This document shows, piece by piece, positions 12,689 through 25,510 of a stretch of 64,000 nucleotides of DNA; within the stretch, counting starts at the first letter, position 1; each line of letters starts with the position of its first letter. A program made the translations under genes and the position numbers. The notes under the pieces are model-generated. The model was given only the letters and a program-made list of their open reading frames with translations. It was not told the DNA's origin and did not search any database. This DNA comes from Dasyornis broadbenti. Its lineage: Eukaryota > Chordata > Aves > Passeriformes > Dasyornithidae. Location of the stretch: positions 868,614 through 932,613 of the forward strand of contig VZRN01002962.1 in the NCBI GenBank assembly GCA_013397935.1, read 5' to 3'.

Positions 12689-15600
12689 GAAAAAGTTTCT
12701 GAATAGTCAAGGTATGGAAATATCTCTTTATACCTGCAGCAATGTTAAAATTCATATGTTTCTCTAAGACCTACCTGCCTACTTATAATCCAGATAGAAA
12801 CACATGAGAAAATCCTGTACAGAATGTAATAAAGATAGAATCTACACTGAAATATAGCTTGATTTTATTGAAAAAAGTCTGCCAAAAAGCACAATGTGAA
12901 GGTTTAACCCTACACTGTGTTTTGTAAATGCACATATTATTCTAAATACGAGCAGAAAGGAACCTCGCCCTAACTCAAATCATAGTGTCTGCAACTACCA
13001 CTTACTGGAAAAAAAAAAAGGAGGACAAGAACACTTTGTAGTTCTTGTGTAACTGGTTCACACACAGGTAGGTAGAAATCTGCATCAAACCCCTGTGTCA
13101 GCTCTTTTCCCTACGAATGCCGTGTGTTACCCTTTCCTTGCCCCATGAAATGGGGTGGAACTGCAGCACTGACGTCACCTACACAGCGCAAACTAAGTCA
13201 TACAGCATTAAAAGCAGACCACAGACAGCCTTTCTTTGGCTAGACCCTATGCTTTTTTTTCCAGCCAGCAGCAGTCCTCTCACTCCTATTCCAAGCTCTT
13301 CCTATTGGTACTGCTCCTTACTGCCTATTCTAAGGAGGAAATGCTGCAACAAGCGAGGCAATGGAAGCCAAACAGCTTGCAGTGTATCAGCTCCAAAACT
13401 GAAGGCTTAAAATTCCCTAAACATACTAGGTTTTTCACTCTTTTAAAGAGCACAGAACGTCTGTATGATTTCACAGTCAATTGCTGTGTTTTATACAGCA
13501 GTAATTAAGCCCTACTGTGACATCCAAATCCCTGTGCGTTTGGGGGTTTCAGGTGCAATAGGTGCTCAGGTGTTGTAAGTCGGGCAAGACTTTAGGCACT
13601 GAATGTACTTGTAAATACTTCAGGTCCTTGTAAAACTTCTGACCAAAACTACTGTGGAAGCCAAACTTTCAAAGCTGAGAAAAACTAACAATCCCAGCAT
13701 GGGATTGTGAAAAAAGCAATATAAGCATTTAACTTTTAGAAAACAAAACAACTACTTTGGACTTCCTAGCCAAAATAATGAGATCTTATTTAACACTTGG
13801 GCCAAGGGGTCCCTTTTAGTCCAAGCCAAGACTGAGGTATGAATGTACACCTCTTGGATTGTCCCCTGGATGCTTTCTAGTGGGGTACTCTTGCCTCAGC
13901 TGCACTCCTTTAAATCGATATTTTCCTCTATCATATCTTCTCTTGGTCTTTACTTCCTCTTTCAGTGAGATTGTTAAAAAATCCACAGGTTCCCTTTTCA
14001 ACAGAGAAGCTGCTTTCTTTTTTATCTTGACCAAGTGTGGCCAGAGGGAAGGCCGTGAGGGGGGAAGGACGTGATCCCAGGAGTGCTGGAGCTTGGTCCT
14101 CCTGCCTCAGAAGGTGCTGGCAAGTGTAATGTGGTTCCCCAGCGCTCCGAAGCCAGTGCTCAACTTCAGTATTTCCTCACAGGCACCAGGAAGAAAAAAA
14201 ATTGCACTACTGTCAATTCGAAGCAATAATTTTGTGAGGAAACAACGCAACAATAACAAACATTCTGAAGTTTGCTTCTTTTTTGCTTTTTAAAAAGAAA
14301 GCAAATGTTGCTTTTTTTTTGGTGAGACTTCTTTTCTTGAAACATGGACACCAGTTAGACTGGGGAGGTGGGGGTAATCCCTACCCGATGGTAACAAAGG
14401 ACAGCTGCCCCCTGCCTGCCATAGGCAACGCATCTCATCAGAAGCCACGGGGTGCTGGGTACCAGGCAGCAGCACACCAGAGACAGCAGCCTCAGCAGTC
14501 AGTACCAACAGGCACCCAATTTGACTTCTTGTACATGAACGGGCCTGAAATGTGCCTAAGAAAAACGTGCCTGATGCACAGAGATGGAGCTCACAGCACC
14601 AAAGCTCACTTTGCAATTTTCTTGCATCTCCATAAAGTACCTTCCCTGAGCAATTAATTCACTTATGAACTACACCTTTAAAACTTAGGCCCTCATTGTT
14701 GTAAAAAACTAACAAAGTACCAGTTCTGTTTGTAGAAGTGAATTTCCCACAAAGTAATAACTGTTTTCTTTGGACTTTAATTCCTTAGTTAATTTGATTG
14801 CATGAATTAGGATGTAGAAGCTTCATCAAGAATATAGTTAGTTAGTTCAGGGTTTTTTTTAAGGGATACAAAAATTTCTATTTATGTAGTTTTGTTTGGG
14901 AACCTAACATTTACTGAGATAAATGGTAAGGTAATTATATTCAATGTTACTGAAAGAAAATGACAGAGAACGTTATGTAATCGTTCTATTTCTGCAAATC
15001 CATGTTTTTTAGTTGCTAGTCTGCAATCTGTATTTTACCCAGTAATATCCCAATTTCCTCCCTAAGACAAGCTGCAAATTGAGTTTATAGTTTATTTTAA
15101 TATTTCCTGCCATCAAATTATATGGATAAGAAATCCTGTATATTCGTGCCATAATCCCATTCCTGTAGAAGAAAAGAATATACGACCTGTAGCATAATAT
15201 TGTCATGCAAATAGATTTGAGTCTCCCTATCACAGCTTGCCCAGACTTTGAAATCTTTTAAAATAAATGACATATTTTTCTTAGGTTAGCTGGAGAATGA
15301 ACTTAGAAACTTCACATGGAAAACTGAGATGTCATCTTTCAAAATGAACAAAATAATGGACAGTAAAAAAAAAAAAAATCCTCTTTTAACATGGTTTTGC
15401 TTGGAGTTCCATAAAGAAATGAAAAACAGTTCTCCAAGCCCTTCACTGAAATACTACAATATAACTTGAGACACAAAACAGATCTTTGGTTTTTACTAAG
15501 CACAAGTTTTTGACATGAATGTTTAATTTCATTAGAAAATGAGGATGAAAGTCAAAGAAAGAATTATAGCTACATTAAATTTCAAAAGGAAAAAACCCCA

Positions 15601-17380
15601 GTCACTCTGCAGAAAGGAGAATATAGGACAGGAGAGCAAGGTATCCTTATGAGATTGGTGAAAATACTTTGATATCCTAAGGAAAAAATGTTGAAAATTG
15701 GTATGAATAAATAAAAGTAAGGGGAAACATAGTGGGACCATCACAACTCTATCTCCAAGGAAACCATAAAAACAAAGTGAAAAATACTAAATTATATTAT
15801 AAATAGGCAAGATAAAATCAATTGAGAGAAGGATTTAAAACTGACATTTATGTAGTTTTAACACAGTCAAAATAATTATTATAAATCCAGCAGAGCACAG
15901 AAATCACACATTCATTGAAATTTCTTCAATTAGATACTTTTTACAGCAACTATACAGCAAGAGAAAACACTTGTTACTTCTAATACCAGATGATATGCAA
16001 AGTACAGGGTACAATCAGGGAAATGAATGCAGTGATGGTCAAGATTTAACAGTTGGTAATTTCAGGGTAGTTGAAACTTTAATGTGGTCTGTTCTCTGTC
16101 CTCAATGCTTTCTGAAAATCAGGTCCTGTCTGATGTTTTCTCAGAAACTGGGGCACAGAGAATAACTAGCAATTTCTTAAAACTGTGGTCTGAAAATACC
16201 TTCAGGAAATAGATAACTGCACAAAGTTTGATGAATATTTTGACTGACTCCTGTGAAAATTTTGGGCAGACGCAGAACACAGTGGAATGTCCAACAATGA
16301 ATATTTACACATAAGTCACACCTCCTCAAAAGAAAAACTAAAATGCAGCATCCTATTTGATAAAACTATGAGGAAAAAAATTCCAGCTTATTTATGAGAT
16401 GAAGAAACAACCTCCCAGTGCATCAGAACAATCACTAACAAGCAAACCAATATCAGACATATTGAATGTTTTGGGAAAGTACCAAACTAAAAGCCAGGAA
16501 CGCCCAATATGTGACAACCTAACCATGGTGTGGTGTGATGCTGACAAATTCCTCTCTGACCATATTACCATGACAAGTTGGTGCAATTAATACTAATAAC
16601 ACAGGATGCAGTGCTGTTTTAGTTTCTGTAGAACATTATGAAGCTATGAAGTGCTACATTTTGTATTTTTATTACTGCTGTTACAATGCTCTTTTCAGCC
16701 AGAAAGCTCAGGTAAGCCTTTTTAACATACCTGAGTGTATAGGATAGCCAAAACAGTCAAGACTGTTGCCCAGAAAAAGCAAGATACAACTGCTCAAAGG
16801 TATTTGAATATGTTCTGCAGAAAGTTAAGACCAGAAAGAAAGTATAGAAGACCTGATATTTGGGTCTACTCAAAATCTTCATTTTCCCTTATCCTTGCAT
16901 CAAGTGTCATTTACAGCCCTTGGTCTGGACCTGTAGCCACATGGGTGCCTACTCTCTAAATTAGAAGTCAGAAATTACTAGAAAGTATTCTGGAGAACAT
17001 TTATCACTCTACATACCTTTGCCAGACTCGTAACGAGTAACCTCATAAAGGAAATGCACAAATGCTTGCAGGGCAGCAGATCAGAAGAGAAAATCATTGT
17101 TCCAAGAAAGGTGCAGCAAGGGTCCAAATACACCTGAATGAAATATCAATCACTTAAAAAAATTGGTGATACAGTTTTATTTAAAATGCTTTGAAAATGG
17201 AAGTAACACCTGTAGTCCCCAACCTGGTCATCCTCATGAAATAATAGCAGAGCCTGTTTCACAGGTTTGTGTGATGGGCGGTGATGTGTCTTGTTAATCT
17301 TCCATAAAGAGTGACTTCAAGCTGACTTACATGGCTTGAAAGCCATTTAAAGCCATCTTTTAAAACCAGAAAGGTAAGCA
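12689..17380. other. Intergenic, no gene seen; includes a CRE site
   Basis: No exon, RNA gene or repeat family recognised. A full palindromic CRE (TGACGTCA) lies at 13170-13177, next to a small inverted repeat CCCCAT-GAA-ATGGGG at 13141-13155. Open frames at 13.1-13.5, 13.8-14.1 and 14.1-14.7 kb overlap on both strands and show no domain content. Confidence 0.5.
13170..13177. promoter_or_regulatory. Full palindromic CRE-like site
   Basis: TGACGTCA is the complete binding site for CREB/ATF bZIP factors. It lies in a less AT-rich pocket. Function is inferred from the motif alone. Confidence 0.4.
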
Positions 17381-17620
17381 GTGAGAATTGGAGTTTATTT
17401 AGCTTTCTATGAGCTTAAGGAGGTTTATAAATTGGTTTCATCTCATTTAGCAGCTTCATTAATACAATGGCAGAGCATGTTGTAAACAACATGCTAATCA
17501 CATCACACAATGCTAAAATGAGAGGGTCTGATGGCATTAATGAGAATGGAGATAGTGTTAAAAAATGAAAACAAAACAAAAACCAGAGACAATCAAAACA
17601 GTGTAAGAAAATACAATAAC
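17381..17620. promoter_or_regulatory. Candidate conserved non-coding element with palindrome
   Basis: Non-repetitive AT-rich sequence with several TAAT cores. At 17474-17495 two perfect 10-base inverted arms flank an AA spacer. The centre contains TGTAAACA, a forkhead-type core, and the arms carry CATG cores. Enhancer-like role is inference from composition; conservation cannot be seen from one genome. Confidence 0.3.
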
Positions 17621-20540
17621 AAGCTTTGAAAATTGTTATAGGGATGCAAAGCCAGTGAAGGGAAGGCGCAGTGGCGGAAGCAGGCGTGCCCAGGCATCCC
17701 TGCAGGTGACACTAGACAGTGATTTGGAGGCAGTTTCACAACGTGATGCAGTAGCACAAAAAGGATGTAAAATTCAGGCTGCTACTGTGGCATTTCTATT
17801 CTAATAGAGCAGAGAAAGACACTTTTGCTAGCTAAATCTGGCTCAGTTTTCACTCCCAGAAGACATGCAGCACGCTGGCATAGATTGAAACGAACTGAAA
17901 TTAAGGGTAGAAAGAGAGAAAAGGTCTTAAAGGTTGCAAGGAGAACACTAAACTCTTAGGAGGTTTTGAAATTTCCCCTTCACAAATGTTACAAGAGGCA
18001 AAGTTTGGAAACATTAGATAAAACATGATGGAGAGAAATGATGGAGGGGGTTGGCAATGGGTGTATTTTTTGATTGAGTCAATTCATTCCAGCCAGAAAC
18101 CATTCAAAGTCGCTTGCAGAAGAATGGTGGCAGATTAGAAATGGGTTGTCATTCCCTCTGCTAGTCCCATGGAGAAAGGCTTCATTTTGCAAAGGACTTG
18201 TGCCAAATGACATCTCCATCAGTCACAACAAAAGAGTCAAGATCTGAAAGGAAAAGACAAGCAGTTTCTTTTCAGATGTATGTGCTCTCAATAATTCTTA
18301 AATTATTTCGTGAACAATATACATCATAAGAACCAGGGGCTCATTATCTGCATTTTTCACAAGAATTCTGATCAACATTTTAATAATGTGCCATTCTGAA
18401 AACTGACACTCAAATCATATTAAATCATTTGAAGCCACGAACTTTGTTGTTTAGCAAAGAGCATCACCACCATTAGACTTTGATACTCCCTCACCCTGCT
18501 AAAGCTTCCTTTAGATTGTGTTGTCCCTGACTCTATTTCAAGACTTTTCAGCTCTTCTCTCTCCATCAGAGCTTCAGGTAATGGCTGCTACTGGCAAATG
18601 TCTTGAGGATGGGCAGTTTCTGGCCTAGTTTCTAATAAATGTAATAACAGCTATTACAGGCCTGGTAGGGCCTGTGCACTTCTTCCTCAGTGCTGCTGTT
18701 ATTCTCTGAAACTTTGGAGTAATCATGTTGTAATAAGAACCATTCTTCCTTATGCAGAGGGAGAACCATAAAACTTCATTAATAATGTTTTTTTTTTTCC
18801 TTTCTGAAGGGCTAAAACCAAAACAACATGCTTCTCATCCTTAATTTTATGCACTCAGATTTGAAAATGGTGACTCACCAGAATTAAAAGGCAATGCAAC
18901 TCTGTCTTTTGAGTCAAAATAGAAAGCCGCATCTGCTGCATAAATCTTGGGATCCTGCTAGAAAACATAAAAGTGGGACTGCTCAGTCCAGCCAGCATAT
19001 AAAACAGTATCAGAGAATGTTCACCATCACACACCTAGGATCCCTCACTCCTCAAAGCTTCTTCCTCTGGCAGTTACCCATGATGTTTGAAATAAGCACA
19101 TGCACTTGGCTAACACCTGATTTGCAACCAGACTGCCTCCTGCACGGCACCTCCAGCTGCTGCTCGGCCCTGAACAGCATCTCCAGGATTCCACCCTGCC
19201 AGGCCTTGGCCCACAGGATTTCTTCTGTGCCCTGGTTTCGGGCTGTATCTAATGAGTTCTCAAACTAATGAGTTTTCAAATGCACTAGTAGAGAAAACAG
19301 AGCTCTGGCACTGTGGGCAACAGTGTGGTCCTCTGGGACTGAAAGAGTGTAAAGGCAACCAGCCATCCCACCTCCTGTCAGATTCCTGATACCTGAGCAG
19401 GCACCCACGTGTCCACATACCTGCCTGCATGCACACACAGTGTGACAGCCCTTCAAAGCTGGAAAAAAAGGTGACAAATGAGTTCTGATCTCTTTCCTCT
19501 GAAAAAGAGGGCCATTTCACGCACTGTTATATGCACTACATTGGCAGAATCAACGGTAAGTATCATCCTGTTTATAAATCAAACCAAGATTGTTTTCCTA
19601 GTTACATTTACATCACTTTGGTTTTTAAATTTTAATCATAAACAGGGCACATATTCTGGAATGACATCAAGGTCTTTCTAATGACATAGGAAAAGGCCGA
19701 TACCTTTGCAGCAAGATTGACTTGTGATGCTTGTGTGCCATGAAAAAAATGTTTTTTTCATCGGGGTTCTGAATATAGAGGATTCTGAAACAAGACAGGA
19801 AGCAACAAGAAATTGTTTATGAATTGTTTATTTTATATTAATGATAAGGGGGGGGGAACGCATAAAGTACTCAAAAAAAAAAAATTAGTTCATGGTCTTT
19901 ACTTTTGTTCTAAGCTTTGCTGATACTGGCTCAGCCTCCCCCACTCTGCCTCTCCTTGCATTGAATTCTGCCTGATCACATGGCCACGAGTCAAAATGAG
20001 ATCAAATGACGCAGAAAACTAAAATTGAACTTTAACCCCCACTTCTTCTCACCAGTTATTCCCCCCATGCACTGGCAGGAAAAAAAAATTCAAATATGAA
20101 GTAGAAGTCATTCCCCCACGAATACTGAAGTCAAACAAAAACCGATCCAAACCAAAAAAACCCAACCCAGACAAACAGCAAAAACGTTTAATTTGACACA
20201 AAGACTTTCCTTTTTGCAGAGTTCTGCCAGGCAGATTATCTGCAACAAGAAGTAGAGCATTTAGAATGAAGAGCAGAAATAGAAATGTAGGCGTGGAGAC
20301 TGCTAGCTCAGAAGAGTCTTTTGTCTGGCGATACTGTGACTAAAGATAATCTTTGTTTATCTTGTATGTTTAACTTGTGTCTTGTATACCCAAAGTGTCG
20401 GAAAAAAAATGTGGAATTACAAGTGAGTAACTGAACAAACCCATAACACAGGGTATAATTTCTAGGCATGGTGAAGGCAGGAAAAACAAACTCAGCAGTT
20501 ATTATACTGTATTTTTTCCTTTTTTTCTTCATAAGCACTC
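17621..20540. other. Intergenic, no gene seen
   Basis: Mixed AT-rich DNA. A 124-codon plus frame at 18894-19268 and the overlapping minus frames at 19260-19520 lie in a more GC-rich patch (about 19.0-19.45 kb) but have no recognisable domain. A G-run (ten G) lies at about 19849-19858. Confidence 0.5.
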
Positions 20541-21120
20541 CCAGACTTGTGGCGCAATAATGTTACAATTAAAGCGTACTTTGACTAACAATTTCACAGC
20601 AGAATGGAACGAATTATGTGACATTACTAATACAGCAAAGCAGAGCTGCAATGCACCCTGGCTACGCAAGTACAGCTTACAGCTAAAACTTTACAGAGAT
20701 GAAGGAGTAAGCTCAAGGCTGCCGAAAACTGAATAGGATTTAAGTATTTAGTGTCACCCAATCAGTAAAATATGATTAATGAGTCTGGAGGAGTACACTG
20801 CTTTTTAGTCTCCAAAGCAAGGCGGACATGGGGGGAAAAGTATTGGAGCTCTTCAGCGATAAAAGCCGCAGCAAAATTCTGCACAGTTAAACTACACGTT
20901 CAATTGCAGCTGCTTATTTCTCCTCTGTGTGATTAGAGCCTCCCATTTTCCTCATTACAGGCTTGATATTATTGAAGCAAAGCCAACAGCAAGTTAGCAA
21001 GCCAGCAGGGGATCAAATTGATTATACAGTTAGCTGTGGAAAAACTGAAATTCTTTATTAAGGGGAAATGAAATACAGTTAATTTATGCTTCAGCTGAAC
21101 CCCTCCCACACTACACTTAC
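20541..21120. promoter_or_regulatory. Candidate conserved non-coding element
   Basis: About 580 bases of non-repetitive sequence with many short developmental-factor-type motifs: GATTA, TAAT, CAGCTG (at about 20907) and TTTATTA. No open frame covers it. It has the texture of a vertebrate conserved enhancer. This is a judgement from composition only. Confidence 0.3.
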
Positions 21121-21985
21121 TCTGCTGGTACTCTGAATTTTCTCTGAAGCTACAAGACAGCTGAGAAATTACAGAAGCTTTATTGATATAAAAATAAGTC
21201 AGGTCTTCAGTATTTTTTTAAAGGATTTTTCTATTACTAATTATCATAACTCAGTATATAGGACAACATGGCATTAAAGCCGAAAAGAAAGGTAAAAAGC
21301 ATTTGGGTTTATGTAGACTGAAAGATTTGCTATCTGTCTTTAGCTGGTGTTACAGAGGCAGTCCACAAGTAAATGTAAACATCACCTTATCAGTAAAGCA
21401 GCAACTCAATTTTTCTGGTATTTCAGTTATAAATCTCTCTCCCAAAATGAAGAAAATAATCATTTGAGACCAGAAGTAATTTTTTGTGAATAGGAACAGG
21501 CCTGTTAGTTTATTTCTGAAAAGGACAGACTGTGAGATAAAGTTTGTTTCTAAAATGAGACCTTGCAGAAGACAGCACCACACTTGCCCCATCCCAAGCA
21601 GTTACAGCCAAGCAGTTCAGATCTTCTCCACAGAGCTGAAAAGTGCTGAGAGCTCACAAGCAGAAAGTTCCCCCTGCCCCACAGCCCTTTGCTCTCCAAC
21701 CCCAAACATGTGTCCTTGGTAAAGCCCTGATAAATAGAGCTGTGGATGGGATTCTACTGAGGAACATCCCCTCTCCGAGCAGCTGTCACCGCCCATTACT
21801 CTCAGCAATGTGGTCCCAGACCACCGGCCACCATTCCCAAAGACAGTCACTGCTTCTTTAATCTATTTTTCATTGTCCCTTTCCACCCCCTGGCAGGAAA
21901 AGGGATACATCCTCTTCAGAAGGCACCTTGGCTTCTGTCCCATGAGGCATGAAGGATGCTGTAACTTACAGAAGAGCCCACACAA
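21121..21985. other. Intergenic, no gene seen
   Basis: AT-rich to 21550, then more GC-balanced to 21985 with overlapping short open frames on both strands. None has a recognisable domain or splice-site support. Confidence 0.5.
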
Positions 21986-22150
21986 GGGTCCCAGGGAGGG
22001 AAATGCTTAATGAGACTGCTCTGCAGGAAGTAAAATACCATACAATGCATTTTTAATAAATTTGTCAGGATTCACAGCCTTAATTGTTGTCATTGACAAG
22101 ATTTGCTTAATCAAATTGCAAGGGGGAGCAGTCCTCTAATTGCTGGTCTC
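21986..22150. promoter_or_regulatory. Candidate conserved non-coding element beside an LTR
   Basis: A compact stretch with TTAATTG, CTAATTG, CATTGACAAG and TTGCTTAATC motifs and no repeat content. It lies 200 bases left of the solo LTR at 22.35 kb. Called only from motif texture. Confidence 0.3.
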
Positions 22151-22346
22151 CTCAGATAGACCTTTCTGTGCTTCATAAGCCTTTCTTCTGCCTTCTTTGT
22201 GTTTCTGATGCTTTCTTCATGTTGTAACATCTCTGTAATACGTTTTTTCTCCCAATCACCAATGAATGCTTTGAGATTTCTCCCTGGTTTTCAAATATAA
22301 CTTCTACCAATTTTCTATACCTGTCAGTGTCACAATCTAGAAAGAT

Positions 22347-22935
22347 TGTGCTGGTTTTGTCTGGGGTAGAATCAATTTTCTTCATAGTAGCTGGTATAGG
22401 GCTGTGTTTTGGATTTGTGCTGGAAACTGTTGATAATACAGAGAGGTTTCAGCTATTGCTTATCAGGGCTTGCACAGAGCCAAGGCCTTTTCTGCTCTTC
22501 ACCCAACCCCACCAGAGAGCAGCTCGGGGAGCCAAGGAGTTGGGAGGGGACACAGCTGGGATAGCTGACCCCAACTGACCAAAGGGATATTCCAGACCGC
22601 ATGGCGTTATGCTCAGCATACAAATTGTGGGGAAGAAGGAGTAAGGTGGGGACATTCAGAGTCACGGTGTTTGTCTTCCCAAGTCACCATTATGTGTGAC
22701 GGAGCCCTACTTTCCTGGGGATTGCTGAACACCTCCCTGCCTGTGGGAAATGGTGAATTAATGACTTGTTTTTCTTTGCTTGTGTGTGTTGCTGTTGCTT
22801 TACCCATTCAATTTCTTTATCTCAACTCATGAATTTTCTCACTGTTACTCTTCTGATTCTTTCCCTGATCTGACTGAGGGGAGTGAGTGAAGAGCAGTGT
22901 GGGGCATAATTACCAGCTGGGGTTAAACCATGACA
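22347..22935 (+). mobile_element. Solo LTR of an avian endogenous retrovirus (ERVL-type)
   Basis: The 589 bases start TGTGCTGGTTTTGTCTGGG and end GGGTTAAACCATGACA, giving the TG...CA ends of an LTR. Inside are blocks I know from a common bird ERV LTR, including CTTCATAGTAGCTGGTAT, GGGAGGGGACACAGCTGGGA and GACCCCAACTGACCAAAGGG. The 5-base flanks, AAGAT on the left and AATAT on the right, differ at one position and could be an aged target-site duplication, the size expected for ERVL. No internal retroviral region is present, so this is the product of LTR-LTR recombination. The short open frames inside it are not genes. Confidence 0.8.
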
Positions 22936-22959
22936 AATATTCAATGGTCTTATTAGAAT

Positions 22960-23290
22960 AAAAGCAATCAAGCTTGATTTGCACTACCCACTTAGCAATA
23001 CTAAAAGAGAAGTAAAAATACACATTATGCTTTTATTTCCTGTTACTCTTCTCACCCAAGAACTGAGTAAAATAAAAGTCTTCTTTTTCACTTTCTGCTG
23101 CAATATCCACTGGCTGATCCGAGGAAGTGCTAATGAATGCAAATGAAAGTTTGCTCACAACTTAAAATGCAGAAGAGCTTATTTCACTGAAGGCTGCATG
23201 TTTACCAGGAAATGAGATGGACTGAAATTGCCCTTGTGACTACTTGAGACATATACTCATTAAAGATACCATTGAAATAATATGGAGGAG
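22960..23290. promoter_or_regulatory. Candidate conserved element with POU octamer
   Basis: Non-repetitive sequence holding a perfect octamer ATGCAAAT at 23137-23144 immediately after a TAAT core at 23131-23134. Other AT-rich motifs (TTTATT, CATTAAAG) are nearby. A combined POU/homeodomain binding site is plausible. Function is inferred only. Confidence 0.3.
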
Positions 23291-23933
23291 GAAATAAATT
23301 GTTTGAAAGGACAGTGCCAAGACTGGCAAATCTAAAATTTACTACACTGTCATACAGAAGCTATTTTGGGAGCCACAATCACCTCTTGGAAAAATAAACA
23401 TGTTTCCACAGAACAGCAATTCCGTATGTTGCGCTTGGCCATCTTGACTGAAGCCAGTAGGATAATGACTTTTACAAGTCGCAAAAACCAGTCTCTTGGC
23501 AAAAACAATCCCTAACCTCATGAAATACAGAATATTTTGTTAAAAGGAAAACAAAGTTGAAATGTATTTTATATAAATATAGATAAATATAATTGTTGTT
23601 TATGAGAAAACTTCTACTAGAAGACAGTAAGTCTACAGTACACAAACTCTGATATAAAACAATCACTGACATAAAAATGCTTCTCCTATGCTGACAGGTG
23701 GTTTTCTAAAAGAAACAAAAAACCCCTGTGTCACAAATAATTATGTGAGACAGATTTCAAAGAAATTCTCTATGCCATTCTGAACAAGTTCTTTCCTGAT
23801 CCATAGCAGCTATCTATTTCAAGCATTATTATTTATATATGATGCAAAAAGCACCATAGGGAAACCAATCACCTAAGCACCCTGGATACATCGTAGTTGT
23901 GACTGGGATGTAACCAGAAACCATCCAGAAAGT

Positions 23934-23974
23934 TGTGTGTGTCTGTGTATATACATCTATACACACATATACAC
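23934..23974. repeat. Alternating purine-pyrimidine tract (TG/TA/CA)
   Basis: GTGTGTGTCTGTGTATATAC followed by ATCTATACACACATATACAC. It is an imperfect dinucleotide microsatellite that could adopt left-handed DNA. Confidence 0.75.
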
Positions 23975-25466
23975 TCTGCATGCAGAGTCCTTTTCTCCTA
24001 TATTTTGACGTTTCATTTGGCTTTTTCTTTGCTATGTGACTGGTTTTTACATTTATATTTATATAAATAAATAAAGTTTGTAATTATATAGAAATATCTG
24101 TATAAGAAATAACTCAAAACATTTCCATTTTGCAAAGGGCGCATGGCAAAAGATTGTAAAGACCTAGGGCTCTTCTCAGTAACATAAAGTAAGGGACATG
24201 AAAAATTCCTGTTGTGAAAATCAGTCCTCCCATAGCCATGGGGGCACTTTAGCTAAGTGGTGTCATCTTAAGGCAAGGGCTTGAATTATAGAGCCTGAGT
24301 ACTGATTTGGAGAGCCCCCATTATTTGCAATAGAGCTGCCAGACATAGTAAATACTGTCTGACTTCATAGTATATGACCAGAGAAACCTCACCATGGCAC
24401 AGAAAAAGCACAGGGGACGGAACTTTTCTGTTAGGGCAAGCTGTTTTTCTGGGGATAGAGCTGCATATGTGTAAGAGAATCATATCACTAAATAGAACTA
24501 TCCATGTGCAACAAATCTGACACCTTCATCTTCAGCACGATAAAGACAACCTGATCGACTCACAGTGCATGTGCCATTTAACCATCCCTGGACTGTGGAC
24601 AAGAATTTGCAGGTCCAAGGTCTCTGAATTCCTTCAGGTGGCCCTGTTATTGGGTCTCAAATGCAATTCATATACTTTGAAGGTGGAAAAAATTTCTTTT
24701 GTACAGTAGGCAACAAAGAAAAGTGTTTGACAGTATATACCAAGTGAACAGCACATCCAGATCCTGTCCAAGCAAACGCTTCATGTTACACAGTATTGTT
24801 TCCTAATATTTTCACAGTTGCTTGTAATGCTTTTCAGCTAATAAGCTCCAAATGCTTTTCAAAGATTCAGATGTTTCAAAAAATCATTCATGTCTTCAAG
24901 CATATTTTTTTGTGAAGCCAAGCTGAAATCCTAAAAGGAACATTTAAGAAGATGGCCTGGTGGTGAGCGCAACAAACAGGCATCTCAAAAGCAGCTGGCA
25001 CCAAGAAGAGTGACAAAAATCAAGGCATTCAAAAGTCCTCTGTGAGTTTCAGAAATCTGTGGCCTGTGAGTCCTGTTTGCTGCATCTTTAAGTCATAACG
25101 TGTCATTGTTCTGCATCAGAGAGCACCCGTCTGCAGCTGGGAGCAATACGCATCACTGATACCAACCACTGCTTTGCCAGGTGTAAAAACCTGGAGTTAA
25201 ATAATTTTATCCCTAGGTCATTCTTTGAGTCAGTGCAGAGGAGAGCTGCCTTTCTACCACCTTGCTGACAATTAAATACTCAACAGATGCAAAGCACTCA
25301 TCTTTCTTGCCATCAAAAGTGAAAACTCCGTTAATATGGAATTTCCTTGCTGTAACCGAAGTGAATTTTTAATTTTTTTTTCAGCTTACTAGAGTTTGAA
25401 AGGTCATATAAGTCTACTTTTATGAATATTCTTGACATAAACTGGAACATAAGCACAATATATGTG

Positions 25467-25510
25467 CTTTTCAAAATCCTTTTAATATAAATTAAAAGGA
25501 TTTTGAAAAG
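25467..25510. repeat. Perfect 20-base inverted repeat (hairpin)
   Basis: The left arm at 25467-25486 and right arm at 25491-25510 are exact reverse complements over 20 bases, separated by ATAA. Pairing stops sharply on both sides. No transposon sequence flanks the hairpin. Confidence 0.95.

Noticed and set aside
18894..19520. Overlapping frames on both strands in a GC-richer patch
   Set aside because: No domain, no splice sites and no agreement on strand; likely composition effect.
25467..25510. Precursor microRNA
   Set aside because: Stem of only 20 pairs with a 4-base loop and no extension; too short and too perfect for a typical metazoan pre-miRNA.
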